NCBI RefSeq assembly: GCF_900497695.1
Contig: NZ_UIDD01000001.1
Location: 496,001-560,000 of the forward strand
Reading direction: 5' to 3'
DNA length: 64,000 nt
DNA from: Pseudomonas wadenswilerensis
GTDB lineage: Bacteria > Pseudomonadota > Gammaproteobacteria > Pseudomonadales > Pseudomonadaceae
Position numbers and translations under genes: made by a program. The notes below the pieces were generated by a model, which did not search any database, was not told the DNA's origin, and was given only the letters and a program-made list of their open reading frames with translations. This document shows positions 9,199 through 19,440 of the stretch, piece after piece; the stretch's first letter is position 1, and each line of letters begins with the position of its first letter.

Positions 9199-9536
9199 GG
9201 GCGAGTCCTTGTAGTCCGATTTCTAAATTCAGCCGCAGAGTATAGCGCTGCGGTTATCACCGCTGGGTGATATGGGGCGAAGGTTTAGTCCTGCAAAGGT
9301 GTCGGATTCGACAGCAGAGGGCCTGACAGTTCCTTGCCGGGGAGATCAGTTGTTGAACAAACGACGGTATCAGTTTGCGCTCAGTGGCCACGGCAAATGC
9401 TACTCTCTCGCCGCTCTCAGGCCCTGCTGCGGCTATTTGTCGCGCAAAAGGGCCGTTCGCCAATAAAAACGACCAGTTGCCAGAGGGCCAAGGTCGAGGG
9501 CGGTGAGCGCTTCATACCTACGAGGGGAACACAACA
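9199..9536. other. divergent intergenic region, asmA-like / MFS gene
   Basis: This 338-base stretch between two divergent genes holds no gene I can support. A small inverted repeat, TATCACC (9255-9261) with GGTGATA (9266-9272), lies near the asmA side and could be an operator. The rest is presumably the two promoters. Confidence 0.5.
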
Positions 9537-11198
9537 ATGAGCAGCAGCATCACGGCCGGCGCCATAGCGAGCGCGCCCGGTTTCCTGTCCAAGGAGCGGA
9601 TCATCGCCCGTCCGGGCTTCAACCGGTGGCTGGTGCCGCCAGCGGCCCTGGCCATTCACCTGTGCATCGGCATGGCCTACGGTTTTTCGGTGTTCTGGTT
9701 GCCGCTGTCGCAGGCCATCGGTATCAGTGCGCCGGTTGTCTGCTCGGAAGAAACCAACTTCCTGATGCGCATGTTTACCACCGGGTGTGACTGGCCGATC
9801 TCGATGCTCAGCTGGATCTACACGTTGTTCTTCGTCTTCCTCGGCTGTTCGGCGGCCATCTGGGGCGGCTGGCTGGAACACGCCGGGCCGCGCAAGGCCG
9901 GGGTGGTGTCGACCCTGTGCTGGTGCGGCGGCCTGTTGATTTCCGCTCTCGGCGTCTATACCCACCAGCTGTGGCTGATGTGGCTGGGCTCCGGGGTGAT
10001 TGGCGGTATCGGCCTGGGGCTTGGTTACATTTCGCCGGTCTCGACCCTGATCAAGTGGTTCCCGGACAAACGCGGCATGGCCACCGGCATGGCGATCATG
10101 GGCTTTGGCGGCGGCGCCATGGTCGGTGCGCCGCTGGCGGCAGCCTTGATGAACCACTTTGCCACTCCCGGCGACGTCGGCGTCTGGCAGAGCTTCGTGG
10201 TGATGGCGCTGATCTACTTCGTGTTCATGCTCGGCGGCGCCCTGGCCTATCGCGTGCCGCCCACCGGCTGGAAACCTGGAGGCTGGTCCGCACCGCTGAA
10301 AAAAGCCAACAACGCGATGATCACTCATCGTCATGTGCACGTCAGTGTGGCATGGAAAACTCCGCAGTTTGTGCTGATCTGGCTGGTTTTGTGCCTGAAC
10401 GTGTCGGCGGGTATCGGCATTCTCGGCATGGCCTCGCCGCTGTTGCAGGAAGTCTTTGCCGGCAAGTTGCTGGGCAATGACCTGGGCTTCAGTCAGCTCA
10501 ACACTGCGCAACTGGGCCAGATCGCGGCGATTGCAGCAGGTTTTACCGGCTTGCTCAGCCTGTTCAACATTGGCGGGCGCTTCTTCTGGGCGTCGTTCTC
10601 CGACTATATCGGGCGCAAGAACACCTATTTCGCCTTCTTCGCCTTGGGCGTGGCCCTGTATGCGCTGGTGCCGAACATGGGCCATCTGGGCAACATCGCC
10701 CTGTTCGTGGCGGCGTTCTGCATCATCCTGTCGATGTATGGCGGTGGCTTTGCGACGGTGCCGGCGTACCTGGCCGACCTGTTCGGCACGCAGATGGTCG
10801 GCGCCATTCACGGTCGCCTGCTGACCGCCTGGGCCGCAGCCGGGGTGCTGGGGCCGGTGCTGATCACCTACCTGCGCGAGTACCAGCTGGAACTGGGCGT
10901 GCCGCGGGCGGCGGCCTATGACATCACCCTGTACATCCTCGCCGGGCTGCTGGTGCTGGGCTTTGTCTGCAATGCGCTGGTACGGCCGGTGGCCGACAAG
11001 TACTTCATGACCGATGCCGAGCTTGCTGCCGAGCGGGCCCTGAGCCATGACCAGGGCAGCGCCAGCGAGCGCGCGCTGGAGTGGCAGGCTGATCCGGCCA
11101 GCAGGCCGCTGGTGCTGGCGGCCTGGCTGGTGGTCGTGGTGCCGCTGGCCTGGGGGATCTGGGTGACGCTGCAGAAGACGGCGGTGTTGTTCAATTAG
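9537..11198 (+). CDS. MFS transporter, oxalate/formate antiporter-like (OFA) family
   Basis: Inner-membrane transporter of 553 residues, with about twelve hydrophobic helices, the MFS loop motif near KRGMATGMAIMGFGGGAM, and a second-half motif around FWASFSDYIGRKNTYF. Its overall layout and length match OFA-type carriers of organic anions. An extended loop with two cysteines (VCSEETNF and TGCDW) lies after the first helix, and a charged cytoplasmic segment near 505-525 precedes a final helix. Substrate unknown. Start ATG at 9537 follows a good ribosome binding site (GAGGGGA). It ends at a paired REP. Confidence 0.85.
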   Translation: MSSSITAGAIASAPGFLSKERIIARPGFNRWLVPPAALAIHLCIGMAYGFSVFWLPLSQAIGISAPVVCSEETNFLMRMFTTGCDWPISMLSWIYTLFFVFLGCSAAIWGGWLEHAGPRKAGVVSTLCWCGGLLISALGVYTHQLWLMWLGSGVIGGIGLGLGYISPVSTLIKWFPDKRGMATGMAIMGFGGGAMVGAPLAAALMNHFATPGDVGVWQSFVVMALIYFVFMLGGALAYRVPPTGWKPGGWSAPLKKANNAMITHRHVHVSVAWKTPQFVLIWLVLCLNVSAGIGILGMASPLLQEVFAGKLLGNDLGFSQLNTAQLGQIAAIAAGFTGLLSLFNIGGRFFWASFSDYIGRKNTYFAFFALGVALYALVPNMGHLGNIALFVAAFCIILSMYGGGFATVPAYLADLFGTQMVGAIHGRLLTAWAAAGVLGPVLITYLREYQLELGVPRAAAYDITLYILAGLLVLGFVCNALVRPVADKYFMTDAELAAERALSHDQGSASERALEWQADPASRPLVLAAWLVVVVPLAWGIWVTLQKTAVLFN

Positions 11199-11213
11199 GC
11201 CTGCTGCGCAGGC

Positions 11214-11286
11214 CATCGCCGGCAAGGCCGGCTCCCACAAGATCTTCATGCACTGACCCTTGTGGGAGCTGACTTTGCCAGCGATG
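11214..11286. repeat. paired REP element 2
   Basis: Inverted copies of the REP core (CATCGCCGGCAAGGCCGGCTC and the complement GAGCTGACTTTGCCAGCGATG) flanking a 30-base spacer, between the MFS gene and hisB. Confidence 0.88.
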
Positions 11287-11332
11287 GGCCGCACAGCGGC
11301 CCGACTAAATTCCCTGCCACGCGTCATCTGCG

Positions 11333-11362
11333 TTTCAAGCCGGGCGCTTCTGGGCCTATAAT
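11333..11362 (+). promoter_or_regulatory. candidate sigma-70 promoter of the his genes
   Basis: A perfect -10 hexamer TATAAT (11357-11362) follows TTTCAA (11333-11338) with an 18-base spacer, about 40 bases before the hisB start. It is suggested only by sequence. Confidence 0.55.
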
Positions 11363-11400
11363 GATCACCTTTTTCGCCCAATGATTTTGCGGAGCTGGTG

Positions 11401-11994
11401 ATGGTCGAACGTAAGGCTTCCGTCGAGCGCAATACTCTGGAGACCCAGATCAAGGCCTCGATCAACCTGGATGGCAGCGGCAAGGCCCGATTCGATATCG
11501 GTGTGCCTTTCCTTGAACATATGCTCGACCAGATCGCCCGACATGGGCTGATCGACCTCGATATCGAGTGCAAGGGCGACCTGCATATCGACGATCACCA
11601 TACCGTCGAAGACGTCGGTATCACCCTGGGCCAGGCCTTCAACCAGGCCATCGGCGACAAGAAGGGCATCCGCCGCTACGGCCATGCCTACGTGCCGCTG
11701 GACGAAGCGCTGTCGCGGGTGGTCATCGACTTCTCCGGCCGCCCGGGCCTGCAGATGCACGTACCGTATACCCGCGCGTCGGTCGGTGGCTTCGATGTCG
11801 ACCTGTTCCAGGAGTTCTTCCAGGGCTTCGTCAACCACGCCAACGTCACCCTGCACATCGACAACCTGCGTGGGCACAACACCCACCACCAGATCGAGAC
11901 CGTGTTCAAGGCCTTCGGCCGCGCGCTGCGCATGGCCATCGAGCTGGATGAGCGCATGGCCGGGCAGATGCCATCGACCAAGGGTTGCCTGTAA
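11401..11994 (+). CDS. hisB: imidazoleglycerol-phosphate dehydratase HisB
   Basis: Dehydrates imidazole-glycerol phosphate to imidazole-acetol phosphate in histidine synthesis. The 197-residue protein is the monofunctional form, without the phosphatase domain found in E. coli HisB. Metal-binding histidines are visible in [20 protein letters not shown] and [10 protein letters not shown]. The ATG at 11401 has GGAG six bases upstream; a GTG three bases earlier is less likely. The stop overlaps the hisH start (TAATG). Confidence 0.97.
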   Translation: MVERKASVERNTLETQIKASINLDGSGKARFDIGVPFLEHMLDQIARHGLIDLDIECKGDLHIDDHHTVEDVGITLGQAFNQAIGDKKGIRRYGHAYVPLDEALSRVVIDFSGRPGLQMHVPYTRASVGGFDVDLFQEFFQGFVNHANVTLHIDNLRGHNTHHQIETVFKAFGRALRMAIELDERMAGQMPSTKGCL

Positions 11995-12632
11995 TGCAGA
12001 CGGTTGCCGTTATCGACTATGGCATGGGTAACCTGCACTCGGTGGCCAAGGCCCTCGAGCACGTAGGCGCCGGCAAGGTCCTGATCACCAGCGACGCCGA
12101 CGTGATTCGCGAAGCGGATCGCGTGGTGTTCCCGGGCGTCGGCGCGATCCGCGATTGCATGGCTGAAATCCGCCGCCTGGGCTTCGACAGCCTGGTGCGT
12201 GAAGTCAGTCAGGACCGTCCGTTCCTTGGCATCTGCGTTGGCATGCAAGCCTTGCTCGATCACAGCGAAGAGAACGACGGCGTCGACTGCATCGGCCTGT
12301 TCCCGGGCAATGTGCGCTTCTTCGGCAAAGACCTGCACGAAGACGGCGAGCACCTGAAGGTGCCGCACATGGGCTGGAACGAAGTCGTCCAGAGCATCGA
12401 CCACCCGCTGTGGCACAACATCCCCGAGCGTGCGCGCTTCTACTTCGTGCACAGCTACTACATCACCGCCGGCAAGCCGGGCCAGGTGGTGGGTAGCGGT
12501 CACTACGGCGTCGACTTTGCCGCAGCGCTGGCCGAAGGCTCGCGCTTTGCCGTGCAGTTCCACCCGGAGAAGAGCCATACCCATGGCCTGCAGCTGCTGC
12601 AGAACTTCGCCGCCTGGGACGGGCGCTGGTAA
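11994..12632 (+). CDS. hisH: imidazole glycerol phosphate synthase subunit HisH
   Basis: Glutamine amidotransferase subunit (212 residues) that supplies ammonia to HisF. The nucleophile cysteine lies in GICVGMQ (near 82) and the His-Glu pair in VQFHPEKSH near the C-terminus, with an oxyanion-strand PGVG element near 48. Its start overlaps the hisB stop and its stop overlaps the next gene by one base, indicating translational coupling. Confidence 0.97.
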   Translation: MQTVAVIDYGMGNLHSVAKALEHVGAGKVLITSDADVIREADRVVFPGVGAIRDCMAEIRRLGFDSLVREVSQDRPFLGICVGMQALLDHSEENDGVDCIGLFPGNVRFFGKDLHEDGEHLKVPHMGWNEVVQSIDHPLWHNIPERARFYFVHSYYITAGKPGQVVGSGHYGVDFAAALAEGSRFAVQFHPEKSHTHGLQLLQNFAAWDGRW

Positions 12633-12892
12633 TGGGCAAGTCCAGGGCCAAGCCGCCGATCCTCACACTGGCGCCGGAACAGGAACGCGAAGCGCTCGAT
12701 ACCCTCAAGCGCTTTCTCGAAGACCGTTTCGAGCTGCAACTGGGGTCGTTCGAGGTGGCCGAGGTCCTGGAGCTGTTCACCAAAGAGATTGCCCCGCACT
12801 ACTACAACAGGGCGATTTTCGATGTGCAGAACCACCTCAAGGAACGGTTCGAAAGCATTGAAAGCGACCTGTGGGCGCTCGAGAAGAACTGA
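12632..12892 (+). CDS. DUF2164-family protein in the his operon
   Basis: An 86-residue protein of the DUF2164 family, found between hisH and hisA in pseudomonads. It has a basic N-terminus and a conserved central part ending in LFTKEIAPHYYNRAIFDVQN. No enzymatic residues are recognisable and its function is unknown; its fixed position inside the operon suggests a link to histidine synthesis or simply co-transcription. Start overlaps the hisH stop (TAATG). Confidence 0.92.
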   Translation: MGKSRAKPPILTLAPEQEREALDTLKRFLEDRFELQLGSFEVAEVLELFTKEIAPHYYNRAIFDVQNHLKERFESIESDLWALEKN

Positions 12893-12934
12893 CTTTTCGA
12901 GCATCACTGTTTACCGAATAGACAGGTTTTGCAG

Positions 12935-13672
12935 ATGCTGATTATCCCCGCTATCGATCTCAAGGACGGTGCTTGCGTACGCCTGCGCCAGGGCCGCATG
13001 GAAGACTCCACGGTATTCTCCGACGACCCGGTCAGCATGGCCGCCAAATGGGTTGAAGGGGGCTGCCGCCGGCTGCATCTGGTTGACCTCAACGGCGCCT
13101 TCGAAGGCCAGCCGGTCAACGGTGAAGTGGTCACCGCGATTGCCCAGCGCTACCCGACCCTGCCGATCCAGATCGGTGGCGGCATCCGTTCGCTGGAAAC
13201 CATCGAGCACTACGTCAAGGCCGGCGTCAGCTACGTGATCATCGGTACCAAGGCGGTCAAGGAGCCAGAGTTCGTTGCCGAAGCCTGCCGCGCCTTCCCG
13301 GGCAAAGTGATCGTGGGCCTGGATGCCAAAGACGGCTTCGTCGCCACCGACGGCTGGGCTGAAGTCAGCTCGGTGCAGGTCATCGACCTGGCCAAGCGTT
13401 TCGAAGCCGACGGCGTCTCGGCCATCGTCTACACCGACATCGCCAAAGACGGCATGATGCAGGGCTGCAACGTGCCGTTCACCGCAGCTCTGGCCGCTGC
13501 CACCAAGATCCCGGTAATCGCCTCCGGCGGTATCCACAACCTCGGTGACATCAAGGCCCTGCTCGACGCCAAGGCGCCGGGCATTATCGGTGCGATCACC
13601 GGCCGCGCCATCTACGAAGGCACCCTGGATGTCGCCGAGGCGCAAGCCTTCTGCGACAGCTACAAAGGCTGA
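12935..13672 (+). CDS. hisA: ProFAR isomerase HisA
   Basis: Isomerises phosphoribosylformimino-AICAR phosphate to the ribulosyl form in histidine synthesis. It is a 245-residue TIM barrel with the catalytic aspartate in IPAIDLKDG (residue 8), the second acid in YTDIAKDGM, and phosphate-binding glycines in GGGIRS and ASGGI. ATG at 12935 fits the family start. It follows the DUF2164 gene by 42 bases and precedes hisF by 10. Confidence 0.97.
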   Translation: MLIIPAIDLKDGACVRLRQGRMEDSTVFSDDPVSMAAKWVEGGCRRLHLVDLNGAFEGQPVNGEVVTAIAQRYPTLPIQIGGGIRSLETIEHYVKAGVSYVIIGTKAVKEPEFVAEACRAFPGKVIVGLDAKDGFVATDGWAEVSSVQVIDLAKRFEADGVSAIVYTDIAKDGMMQGCNVPFTAALAAATKIPVIASGGIHNLGDIKALLDAKAPGIIGAITGRAIYEGTLDVAEAQAFCDSYKG

Positions 13673-13682
13673 GGATTCCCAC

Positions 13683-14453
13683 ATGGCACTGGCCAAGCGC
13701 ATCATCCCTTGCCTGGACGTCGACAACGGCCGGGTGGTCAAGGGCGTCAAGTTCGAGAACATCCGCGATGCCGGCGACCCGGTGGAAATCGCCCGGCGCT
13801 ACGATGAACAGGGTGCTGACGAGATTACTTTCCTCGACATCACCGCCAGCGTCGATGGCCGTGACACCACCCTGCATACCGTCGAGCGCATGGCCAGCCA
13901 GGTGTTTATCCCGCTGACCGTAGGCGGCGGCGTGCGTAGCGTGCAGGACATCCGCAACCTGCTCAATGCCGGTGCCGACAAGGTCTCGATCAACACCGCC
14001 GCGGTGTTCAACCCGGAGTTCGTTGGCGAAGCTGCCGCGCACTTCGGTTCGCAGTGCATCGTGGTAGCCATTGATGCCAAGAAGGTCTCAGGCCCGGGTG
14101 AAACCCCGCGCTGGGAGATCTTCACCCACGGCGGACGCAAGCCTACCGGCCTGGACGCAGTGGAGTGGGCGAAGAAGATGGAAGGCCTGGGGGCCGGCGA
14201 GATCCTGCTGACCAGCATGGACCAGGACGGCATGAAGAATGGCTTTGACCTGGGTGTAACCCGGGCCATCAGCGATGCCTTGGGTATTCCGGTGATTGCT
14301 TCCGGAGGTGTGGGCAACCTGCAGCACCTGGCCGACGGAATTATCGAAGGTCATGCCAGCGCAGTGCTGGCGGCGAGTATCTTCCACTTCGGTGAGTACA
14401 CGGTGCCTGAGGCCAAGGCGTTCATGGCCAGGCAGGGTATCGTCGTTCGCTGA
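13683..14453 (+). CDS. hisF: imidazole glycerol phosphate synthase subunit HisF
   Basis: Cyclase subunit (256 residues) that, with ammonia from HisH, forms imidazole-glycerol phosphate and AICAR. The TIM-barrel catalytic aspartates lie in [12 protein letters not shown] (residue 11) and [13 protein letters not shown]; phosphate loops are GGGVRS and ASGGVGN. It is the last gene of the operon; a paired REP starts six bases after its stop. Confidence 0.97.
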   Translation: MALAKRIIPCLDVDNGRVVKGVKFENIRDAGDPVEIARRYDEQGADEITFLDITASVDGRDTTLHTVERMASQVFIPLTVGGGVRSVQDIRNLLNAGADKVSINTAAVFNPEFVGEAAAHFGSQCIVVAIDAKKVSGPGETPRWEIFTHGGRKPTGLDAVEWAKKMEGLGAGEILLTSMDQDGMKNGFDLGVTRAISDALGIPVIASGGVGNLQHLADGIIEGHASAVLAASIFHFGEYTVPEAKAFMARQGIVVR

Positions 14454-14458
14454 GGCTT

Positions 14459-14545
14459 TGTGGGAGCCGGCGTTGCCGGCGATGCTATCAGCGCTGTGTC
14501 CTGTGCACCGCGTCGTCTGCATCGCTGGCAACGCCAGCTCCCACA
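14459..14545. repeat. paired REP element 3
   Basis: Inverted copies of the REP core (GGAGCCGGCGTTGCCGGCGATG and CATCGCTGGCAACGCCAGCTCC) around a 40-base spacer, between the convergent ends of hisF and choV. It may serve as a bidirectional transcription end. Confidence 0.88.
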
Positions 14546-14563
14546 AGTGCCCCGCGATAGCGT

Positions 14564-15742
14564 TCAACCCAGGTTCTTGCCCAGCAGCGCGTGGTACAGC
14601 TCGCTGTCACCGAGAATCCCCACCACGGTATTGCCTTCCTGAAGCACCAGCTTGTTGCCGGTCTGGTAACGGATCTGCAGGGCTTCGCGCATGCCGATTT
14701 TGGCATCGACCAGGGTCGGTTTGCGGCCCAGGCCTTCCACGGCTTGACCCGGTGCCCAGTTCTGCAGGTCCATGCCGTTGGCACCCTGGCGCGCACCCTT
14801 GATGGTGTTGCCTTCGGCCAGGTCGAGCCAGGAATCACCGCCCGGGTCCAGGCACACCGAACCGTTGATGCGCTTGCACTTGTCCAGGGTGCGCATCAGG
14901 CTGCGGCCGCACAGCACGTTGAGCGGGTTAGTGTGGGCGACGAAGGTGCGCACGTAATCGTCGGCCGGGTTGAGGACGATCTCTTCCGGCTTGCTGTACT
15001 GGATGATCTTGCCGTCTTTCATGATCGCAATGCGGCTGCCGAGCTTCAGTGCCTCGTCCAGGTCGTGGCTGACGAAGACGATGGTCTTGTTCAGCTTGCG
15101 TTGCAGTTCCAGCAGCTCGTCCTGCAGGCCTTGCCGGATCAGCGGGTCGAGGGCCGAGAAGGGTTCGTCCATCAGCAGGATGTCGGCATCCATGGCCAGC
15201 GCCCGGGCCAGGCCGACCCGTTGCTGCATGCCGCCTGACAACTCGTCAGGCTTCTTGTTGCGCCACTGGGTCAGGCCCACCAGCTCGAGTTTCTCGTCGA
15301 CCAGCTTGCGCCGTTCCTTCTCTGGGCGGCCCTGCATTTCCAGGCCGAAGCTGATGTTCTCGCGCACCGTCAACCAGGGCATCAGGGCGAACTTCTGGAA
15401 CACCATGGCGATGCGCTTGGTGCGCATCATCTTCAGTTCCACCGGGGTGCAGTGGGCGATGTCGATATGCGAGCCTTCATGCTCGACGAACAGCTTGCCG
15501 CGGCTGACGGTGTTGAGGCCGTTGATGCAACGCAGCAGGCTGGATTTGCCTGAACCGGACAGGCCCATCAATACGCAGATCTCGCCCTTGTTGATGTCCA
15601 GGTTGGCTTTTTCGACCCCGACCACCAGGCCGGTCTGCTTCAGGATCTGTTCGCGTGAAAGGCCCTGATCGAGCAGGCTCAGGGCCTCGCGCGGTCGGCT
15701 GGAGAAGATAACGTCTACGTCTTCGAAGCGAATAATGCTCAT
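14564..15742 (-). CDS. choV: choline/betaine ABC transporter ATP-binding protein
   Basis: ATPase (392 residues) of the quaternary-amine importer, also called CbcV. Walker A GLSGSGKSS at 60-68, signature LSGGMQQR near 163-170, Walker B ILLMDEPFSALD just after, and a C-terminal CBS-like regulatory segment (about 290-392) typical of the OpuA/ProV group. The start at 15742 overlaps the choW stop by four bases. With ChoW and the binding proteins ChoX and CaiX it imports choline, glycine betaine or carnitine. Confidence 0.95.
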   Translation of the reverse strand: MSIIRFEDVDVIFSSRPREALSLLDQGLSREQILKQTGLVVGVEKANLDINKGEICVLMGLSGSGKSSLLRCINGLNTVSRGKLFVEHEGSHIDIAHCTPVELKMMRTKRIAMVFQKFALMPWLTVRENISFGLEMQGRPEKERRKLVDEKLELVGLTQWRNKKPDELSGGMQQRVGLARALAMDADILLMDEPFSALDPLIRQGLQDELLELQRKLNKTIVFVSHDLDEALKLGSRIAIMKDGKIIQYSKPEEIVLNPADDYVRTFVAHTNPLNVLCGRSLMRTLDKCKRINGSVCLDPGGDSWLDLAEGNTIKGARQGANGMDLQNWAPGQAVEGLGRKPTLVDAKIGMREALQIRYQTGNKLVLQEGNTVVGILGDSELYHALLGKNLG

Positions 15743-16584
15743 GCTTCACTCCTTACCGGCGCGTCGGGTTGTTTGCAGATACGGTCGAGCATGATCGCCA
15801 GCAACACGATCGCCAGACCCGCTTCGAAGCCCAGAGCGATATCGGCAGTGTTCAATGCGTTGACCACGGGTTTGCCCAGGCCATCGGCACCCACCAGCGC
15901 GGCAATCACCACCATCGACAGCGACAGCATGATGCATTGGGTGACGCCGGCGGCGATGCTCGGCATGGCGTGGGGCAGTTCGATGCGCGACAGCAGCTGG
16001 CGGCGTGAGCAGCCGAAGGCCTTGCCGGCGTCGAGCAGTTCCTGGGGTACATCACAGATACCCAGGTAGGTCAGGCGGATTGGCGCGGCGATGGCGAACA
16101 CCACCGTCGAGATCAGTCCGGGGACCACCCCCAGACCGAACAGGGTCAGGGTCGGGATCAGGTAAACGAAGGTAGGTACCGTCTGCATCAGGTCGAGGAC
16201 CGGGCGCATGGCGGTGTAGAACATCGGTTTGTGTGCGGCGAGGATGCCCAGCGGCACGCCGATGGCCACGCAGACCAGGGTGGCAAACAGCACCTGGGCC
16301 AGGGTCTCCATGGTCTCCTGCCAGTAGCCGAGGTTGAGGATCAGCAGGAATGACAGTACGCAGAATGCGGTCAGCGCCCATTTGCGCTGGATCAGGTGCG
16401 CGATCACTGCAACCAGGCCGATCAGGACGAAGGGATTGAACCAGGTCAGTGCCCCGGTCACGCCATGAATCATATATTCCAGTGCTGCCGCGAAGGCATC
16501 GAAGTAGTTGGCGCCGTGTTGCGTCAACCATTCAACGAAGCCTGCGATGTACTGGCCCAGAGGGAGTTTTTCATCGATCAGCAT
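15739..16584 (-). CDS. choW: choline/betaine ABC transporter permease
   Basis: Inner-membrane permease (281 residues) of the OpuA/ProW type, also called CbcW. A periplasmic-facing N-terminal segment is followed by about six helices, with the EAA loop region around GKAFGCSRRQLLSRIELPHAMP contacting the ATPase. It is translationally coupled to choV (four-base overlap) and follows choX by 69 bases. Confidence 0.95.
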   Translation of the reverse strand: MLIDEKLPLGQYIAGFVEWLTQHGANYFDAFAAALEYMIHGVTGALTWFNPFVLIGLVAVIAHLIQRKWALTAFCVLSFLLILNLGYWQETMETLAQVLFATLVCVAIGVPLGILAAHKPMFYTAMRPVLDLMQTVPTFVYLIPTLTLFGLGVVPGLISTVVFAIAAPIRLTYLGICDVPQELLDAGKAFGCSRRQLLSRIELPHAMPSIAAGVTQCIMLSLSMVVIAALVGADGLGKPVVNALNTADIALGFEAGLAIVLLAIMLDRICKQPDAPVRSEA

Positions 16585-16653
16585 GATAGCGAGCGTCCAC
16601 CTGCAAAAGTTTGAAGACAGCCTGCGGCGGGGCCAGCCCGCCGCAGGCAGTGC

Positions 16654-17601
16654 TTACTGCGTGAGTTTGGCTTTGGCTGCCTCCAGGCCAGGCTTGCCGT
16701 CAACGGTGGTAACCCCGGCCAGCCAGGTGTCGAGCACCTGCGGGTTCTTCTTCAGCCAGGCCTTGGCTGCAGCGTCGGGTTTCATCTTGTCGTCCAGGAC
16801 GTTGCCCATCAGGGTGCTTTCCATGTCGAGGGTAAAGGACAGGTTCTTCAGCAACTGGCCGACGTTGCTGCATTCCTGCACATAGCCCTTGCGGGTGTTG
16901 GTGAGGACGGTGGCCTTGCCATATTCGGGGCCGAAGAAGTCATCGCCGCCGTCCAGGTACTTCATCTTGAAGCGGGTGTTCATCGGGTGCGGTTCCCAGC
17001 CCAGGAATACCACGGCGGTGTCGCGGCGCTGGGCACGCTCCACTTGCGAGAGCATGCCGGCCTCGCTGGACTCGACCACCTTGAAGCCGGCGTCCTTGAG
17101 GCCGAAGGCGTTCTTGTCGATCATGCTCTGGATGGTGCGGTTGCCGTCGTTACCCGGCTCGATGCCGTAGATCTTGCCGTCCAGTTCCTTCTTGAACTTG
17201 GCAATGTCGGCGAAGTTCTTCAGGCCCTTGTCATACAGCGCCTGGGGCACGGCCAGGGTGTACTTGGCGTTCTCCAGGTTGGCCCGTACGGTTTCCACGG
17301 TGCCGGCATCACGGTACTGCTTGATGTCGTTTTCCATGGTCGGCATCCAGTTGCCGAGGAACACGTCCATGTTCTTGCCATCGGCCAGCGACTTGTAGGT
17401 CACCGGTACCGAAATCATCGTGGTCTTGGTCTTGTAGCCCAGCGACTGGAGCACGACGCTGGTGACCGCGGTGGTCACGGTGATGTCGGTCCAGCCGACA
17501 TCGGAGAAGTTGACGGTCTGGCACTGCTCGGGCTCGGCGGCCTGGGCCAGCACCGGCAGACTCAGCACTGCGGCCAGCAATAGCGAGGGTGAACCTTTCA
17601 T
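16654..17601 (-). CDS. choX: choline ABC transporter substrate-binding protein
   Basis: Periplasmic binding protein (315 residues, also CbcX) with a signal peptide ending near AQA-AEPEQ (about residue 22). It belongs to the OpuAC-like fold that holds trimethylammonium groups in an aromatic cage. Cysteines in the mature part (EQCQT and QECSN) may form a disulfide. It is the first gene of choXWV; a direct repeat suited to an AraC-type activator lies about 165 bases upstream. Confidence 0.94.
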   Translation of the reverse strand: MKGSPSLLLAAVLSLPVLAQAAEPEQCQTVNFSDVGWTDITVTTAVTSVVLQSLGYKTKTTMISVPVTYKSLADGKNMDVFLGNWMPTMENDIKQYRDAGTVETVRANLENAKYTLAVPQALYDKGLKNFADIAKFKKELDGKIYGIEPGNDGNRTIQSMIDKNAFGLKDAGFKVVESSEAGMLSQVERAQRRDTAVVFLGWEPHPMNTRFKMKYLDGGDDFFGPEYGKATVLTNTRKGYVQECSNVGQLLKNLSFTLDMESTLMGNVLDDKMKPDAAAKAWLKKNPQVLDTWLAGVTTVDGKPGLEAAKAKLTQ

Positions 17602-18063
17602 TCGATGGACTCCTGGGTTTTTTTCTCGGATGTCCCACGGGACCGCCGTGCTTTATGGTTTGCATTCGGTCGGGCCTGACTATCGGGCGATAGCGGGACG
17701 GCTGCCGTGCAATCGAGTCGATACCGATCATCTAACAGCGAAAATCAAACGCCTACAGGGTGCGTCGTATCCAGTACAGACAGGGTCGCATCCAGTGTCG
17801 ATGAGGTCGTTTACAGCTTTATCCCACCCTGTAAACGCAGTTTCGGCACCTCTGCACCGCAAAAAAACGGCGCACAAGCGCGGCTGACAGCTGGCGGCGT
17901 TGCTGGGCAAGAACGCGTCGGTTGCAGACGTCAGAGGTCCTGGCAAAAGCCTGATGATGCGCGGAATCGGCGGATTGCCGCCTAATCAGCGTAGCAGTTG
18001 CGGCGCCCTTGGCTTGGGCTGCGGGGCTGCACATTCAGGCTGTACATTCAGGAGGTAGGTGGC
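17602..18063. other. divergent intergenic region, choX / sdaB
   Basis: These 462 bases hold no gene I can support. They contain the direct-repeat activator site at 17764-17796 and presumably the promoters of both flanking genes. GC content is lower than in the genes. Confidence 0.6.
17764..17796. promoter_or_regulatory. candidate GbdR site (21-bp direct repeat) for choX
   Basis: GTCGTATCCAGT (17764-17775) and GTCGCATCCAGT (17785-17796) match at 11 of 12 positions and start exactly 21 bases apart, two helical turns, as AraC-family proteins require. GbdR is known to activate the choline transporter genes in P. aeruginosa; assigning this site to GbdR is inference. Confidence 0.65.
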
Positions 18064-19440
18064 ATGGCCATCAGTGTGTTCGACCTGTTCAAGATCGGCG
18101 TTGGCCCATCCAGTTCCCATACCGTCGGGCCCATGCGCGCCGCAGCACTGTTCGTCCAGGGCCTGCGCGAGCGCGGCGAGCTTGCGCAGGTGCGGCGCAT
18201 CGAAGTACGCCTGTACGGCTCGCTGTCGGCCACCGGTATTGGCCATGGCAGCGACAACGCGGTGATCATGGGTCTGATGGGTGAATGGCCGGACGCCATC
18301 GACCCCTCGCAGATTGGCCCACGCATCAGCGCCCTGCGCGAAACAGACACCTTGCTGCTCGACGGCCGGTTCGAGGTCGGCTTCGTCTGGGCCCGCGACA
18401 TGCTGCTGCTCGACGAGAACCTGCCGTATCACCCCAACGCCATGACCCTGACCGCCGAAGGCGCCGCTGGCGAGCTGCACCGCGATACCTATTACTCGGT
18501 GGGCGGCGGCTTTGTCGTCGATGCAGCCCAGGCTGCCAGCGGCGTGCTGGACGCCGACAACACCGTGTTGCCCTACGATTTCAACAGTGCCGTGGAACTG
18601 CTTGAGTTGTGCAAGCAAAACGACCTGCGGGTGTCGCAATTGATGCTGGAAAACGAAAAGGTCTGGCGCAGCGAGGCAGAGATTCGCGCCGGGCTTTTGA
18701 AGCTGTGGCATGCCATGCAGGCCTGTGTCGAAAACGGCCTCAAGTACGAAGGCGTCCTGCCTGGCGGGCTCAATGTGAAACGCCGCGCGGCCAAGTTGCA
18801 CCGCAGCCTGCAGGAGCTGAACAAGCCCAACGTGATCGGCTCGACCCTGAGCGCCATGGAGTGGGTCAACCTCTATGCCCTGGCGGTCAACGAAGAGAAC
18901 GCCGCCGGCGGGCGCATGGTCACCGCGCCGACCAATGGCGCGGCGGGGATCATTCCGGCGGTGCTGCACTATTACATGCGTTTTAGCGACGAAGTCAGCG
19001 AGGCCAATGTCGTCGACTTCTTCCTCGGTGCTGCAGCGGTGGGCATCCTGTGCAAGAAGAACGCTTCGATCTCCGGTGCCGAAGTCGGTTGCCAGGGTGA
19101 AGTCGGTTCGGCCTGTGCCATGGCTGCGGCCGGTCTTGCCGAAGTGCTCGGGGCCACCCCTGGGCAACTGGAAAACGCCGCCGAGATTGGTCTTGAGCAC
19201 AACCTCGGGCTGACCTGCGACCCGGTCGGCGGGCTGGTGCAGGTGCCGTGCATCGAGCGCAATGCGATTGCCGCGGTCAAGGCGATCAATGCGGCGCAGA
19301 TGGCCCTGCGCGGTGATGGCGAGCATTTCATCTCCCTCGACCGGGTGATCCGCACCATGCGCGATACCGGCGCCGACATGCACGACAAGTACAAGGAAAC
19401 TTCGCGCGGTGGCCTGGCGGTCAGCGCCATTGAATGTTGA
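18064..19440 (+). CDS. sdaB: L-serine ammonia-lyase (iron-sulfur type)
   Basis: Converts L-serine to pyruvate and ammonia with a 4Fe-4S cluster; 458 residues, single-chain type. The N-terminal beta domain begins with the [13 protein letters not shown] signature (residues 13-25). The alpha domain holds the cluster cysteines near [15 protein letters not shown] and [11 protein letters not shown] at 18064 follows GGAGGTAGGTGGC. Lying between choXWV and gbdR, it completes the route from betaine-derived serine to pyruvate. Confidence 0.95.
   Translation: MAISVFDLFKIGVGPSSSHTVGPMRAAALFVQGLRERGELAQVRRIEVRLYGSLSATGIGHGSDNAVIMGLMGEWPDAIDPSQIGPRISALRETDTLLLDGRFEVGFVWARDMLLLDENLPYHPNAMTLTAEGAAGELHRDTYYSVGGGFVVDAAQAASGVLDADNTVLPYDFNSAVELLELCKQNDLRVSQLMLENEKVWRSEAEIRAGLLKLWHAMQACVENGLKYEGVLPGGLNVKRRAAKLHRSLQELNKPNVIGSTLSAMEWVNLYALAVNEENAAGGRMVTAPTNGAAGIIPAVLHYYMRFSDEVSEANVVDFFLGAAAVGILCKKNASISGAEVGCQGEVGSACAMAAAGLAEVLGATPGQLENAAEIGLEHNLGLTCDPVGGLVQVPCIERNAIAAVKAINAAQMALRGDGEHFISLDRVIRTMRDTGADMHDKYKETSRGGLAVSAIEC

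Noticed and set aside
9417-11573. A minus-strand open frame of over 700 codons opposite the MFS gene
   Set aside because: Antisense shadow with His/Gln/Arg-rich composition; the plus strand encodes a clear transporter.
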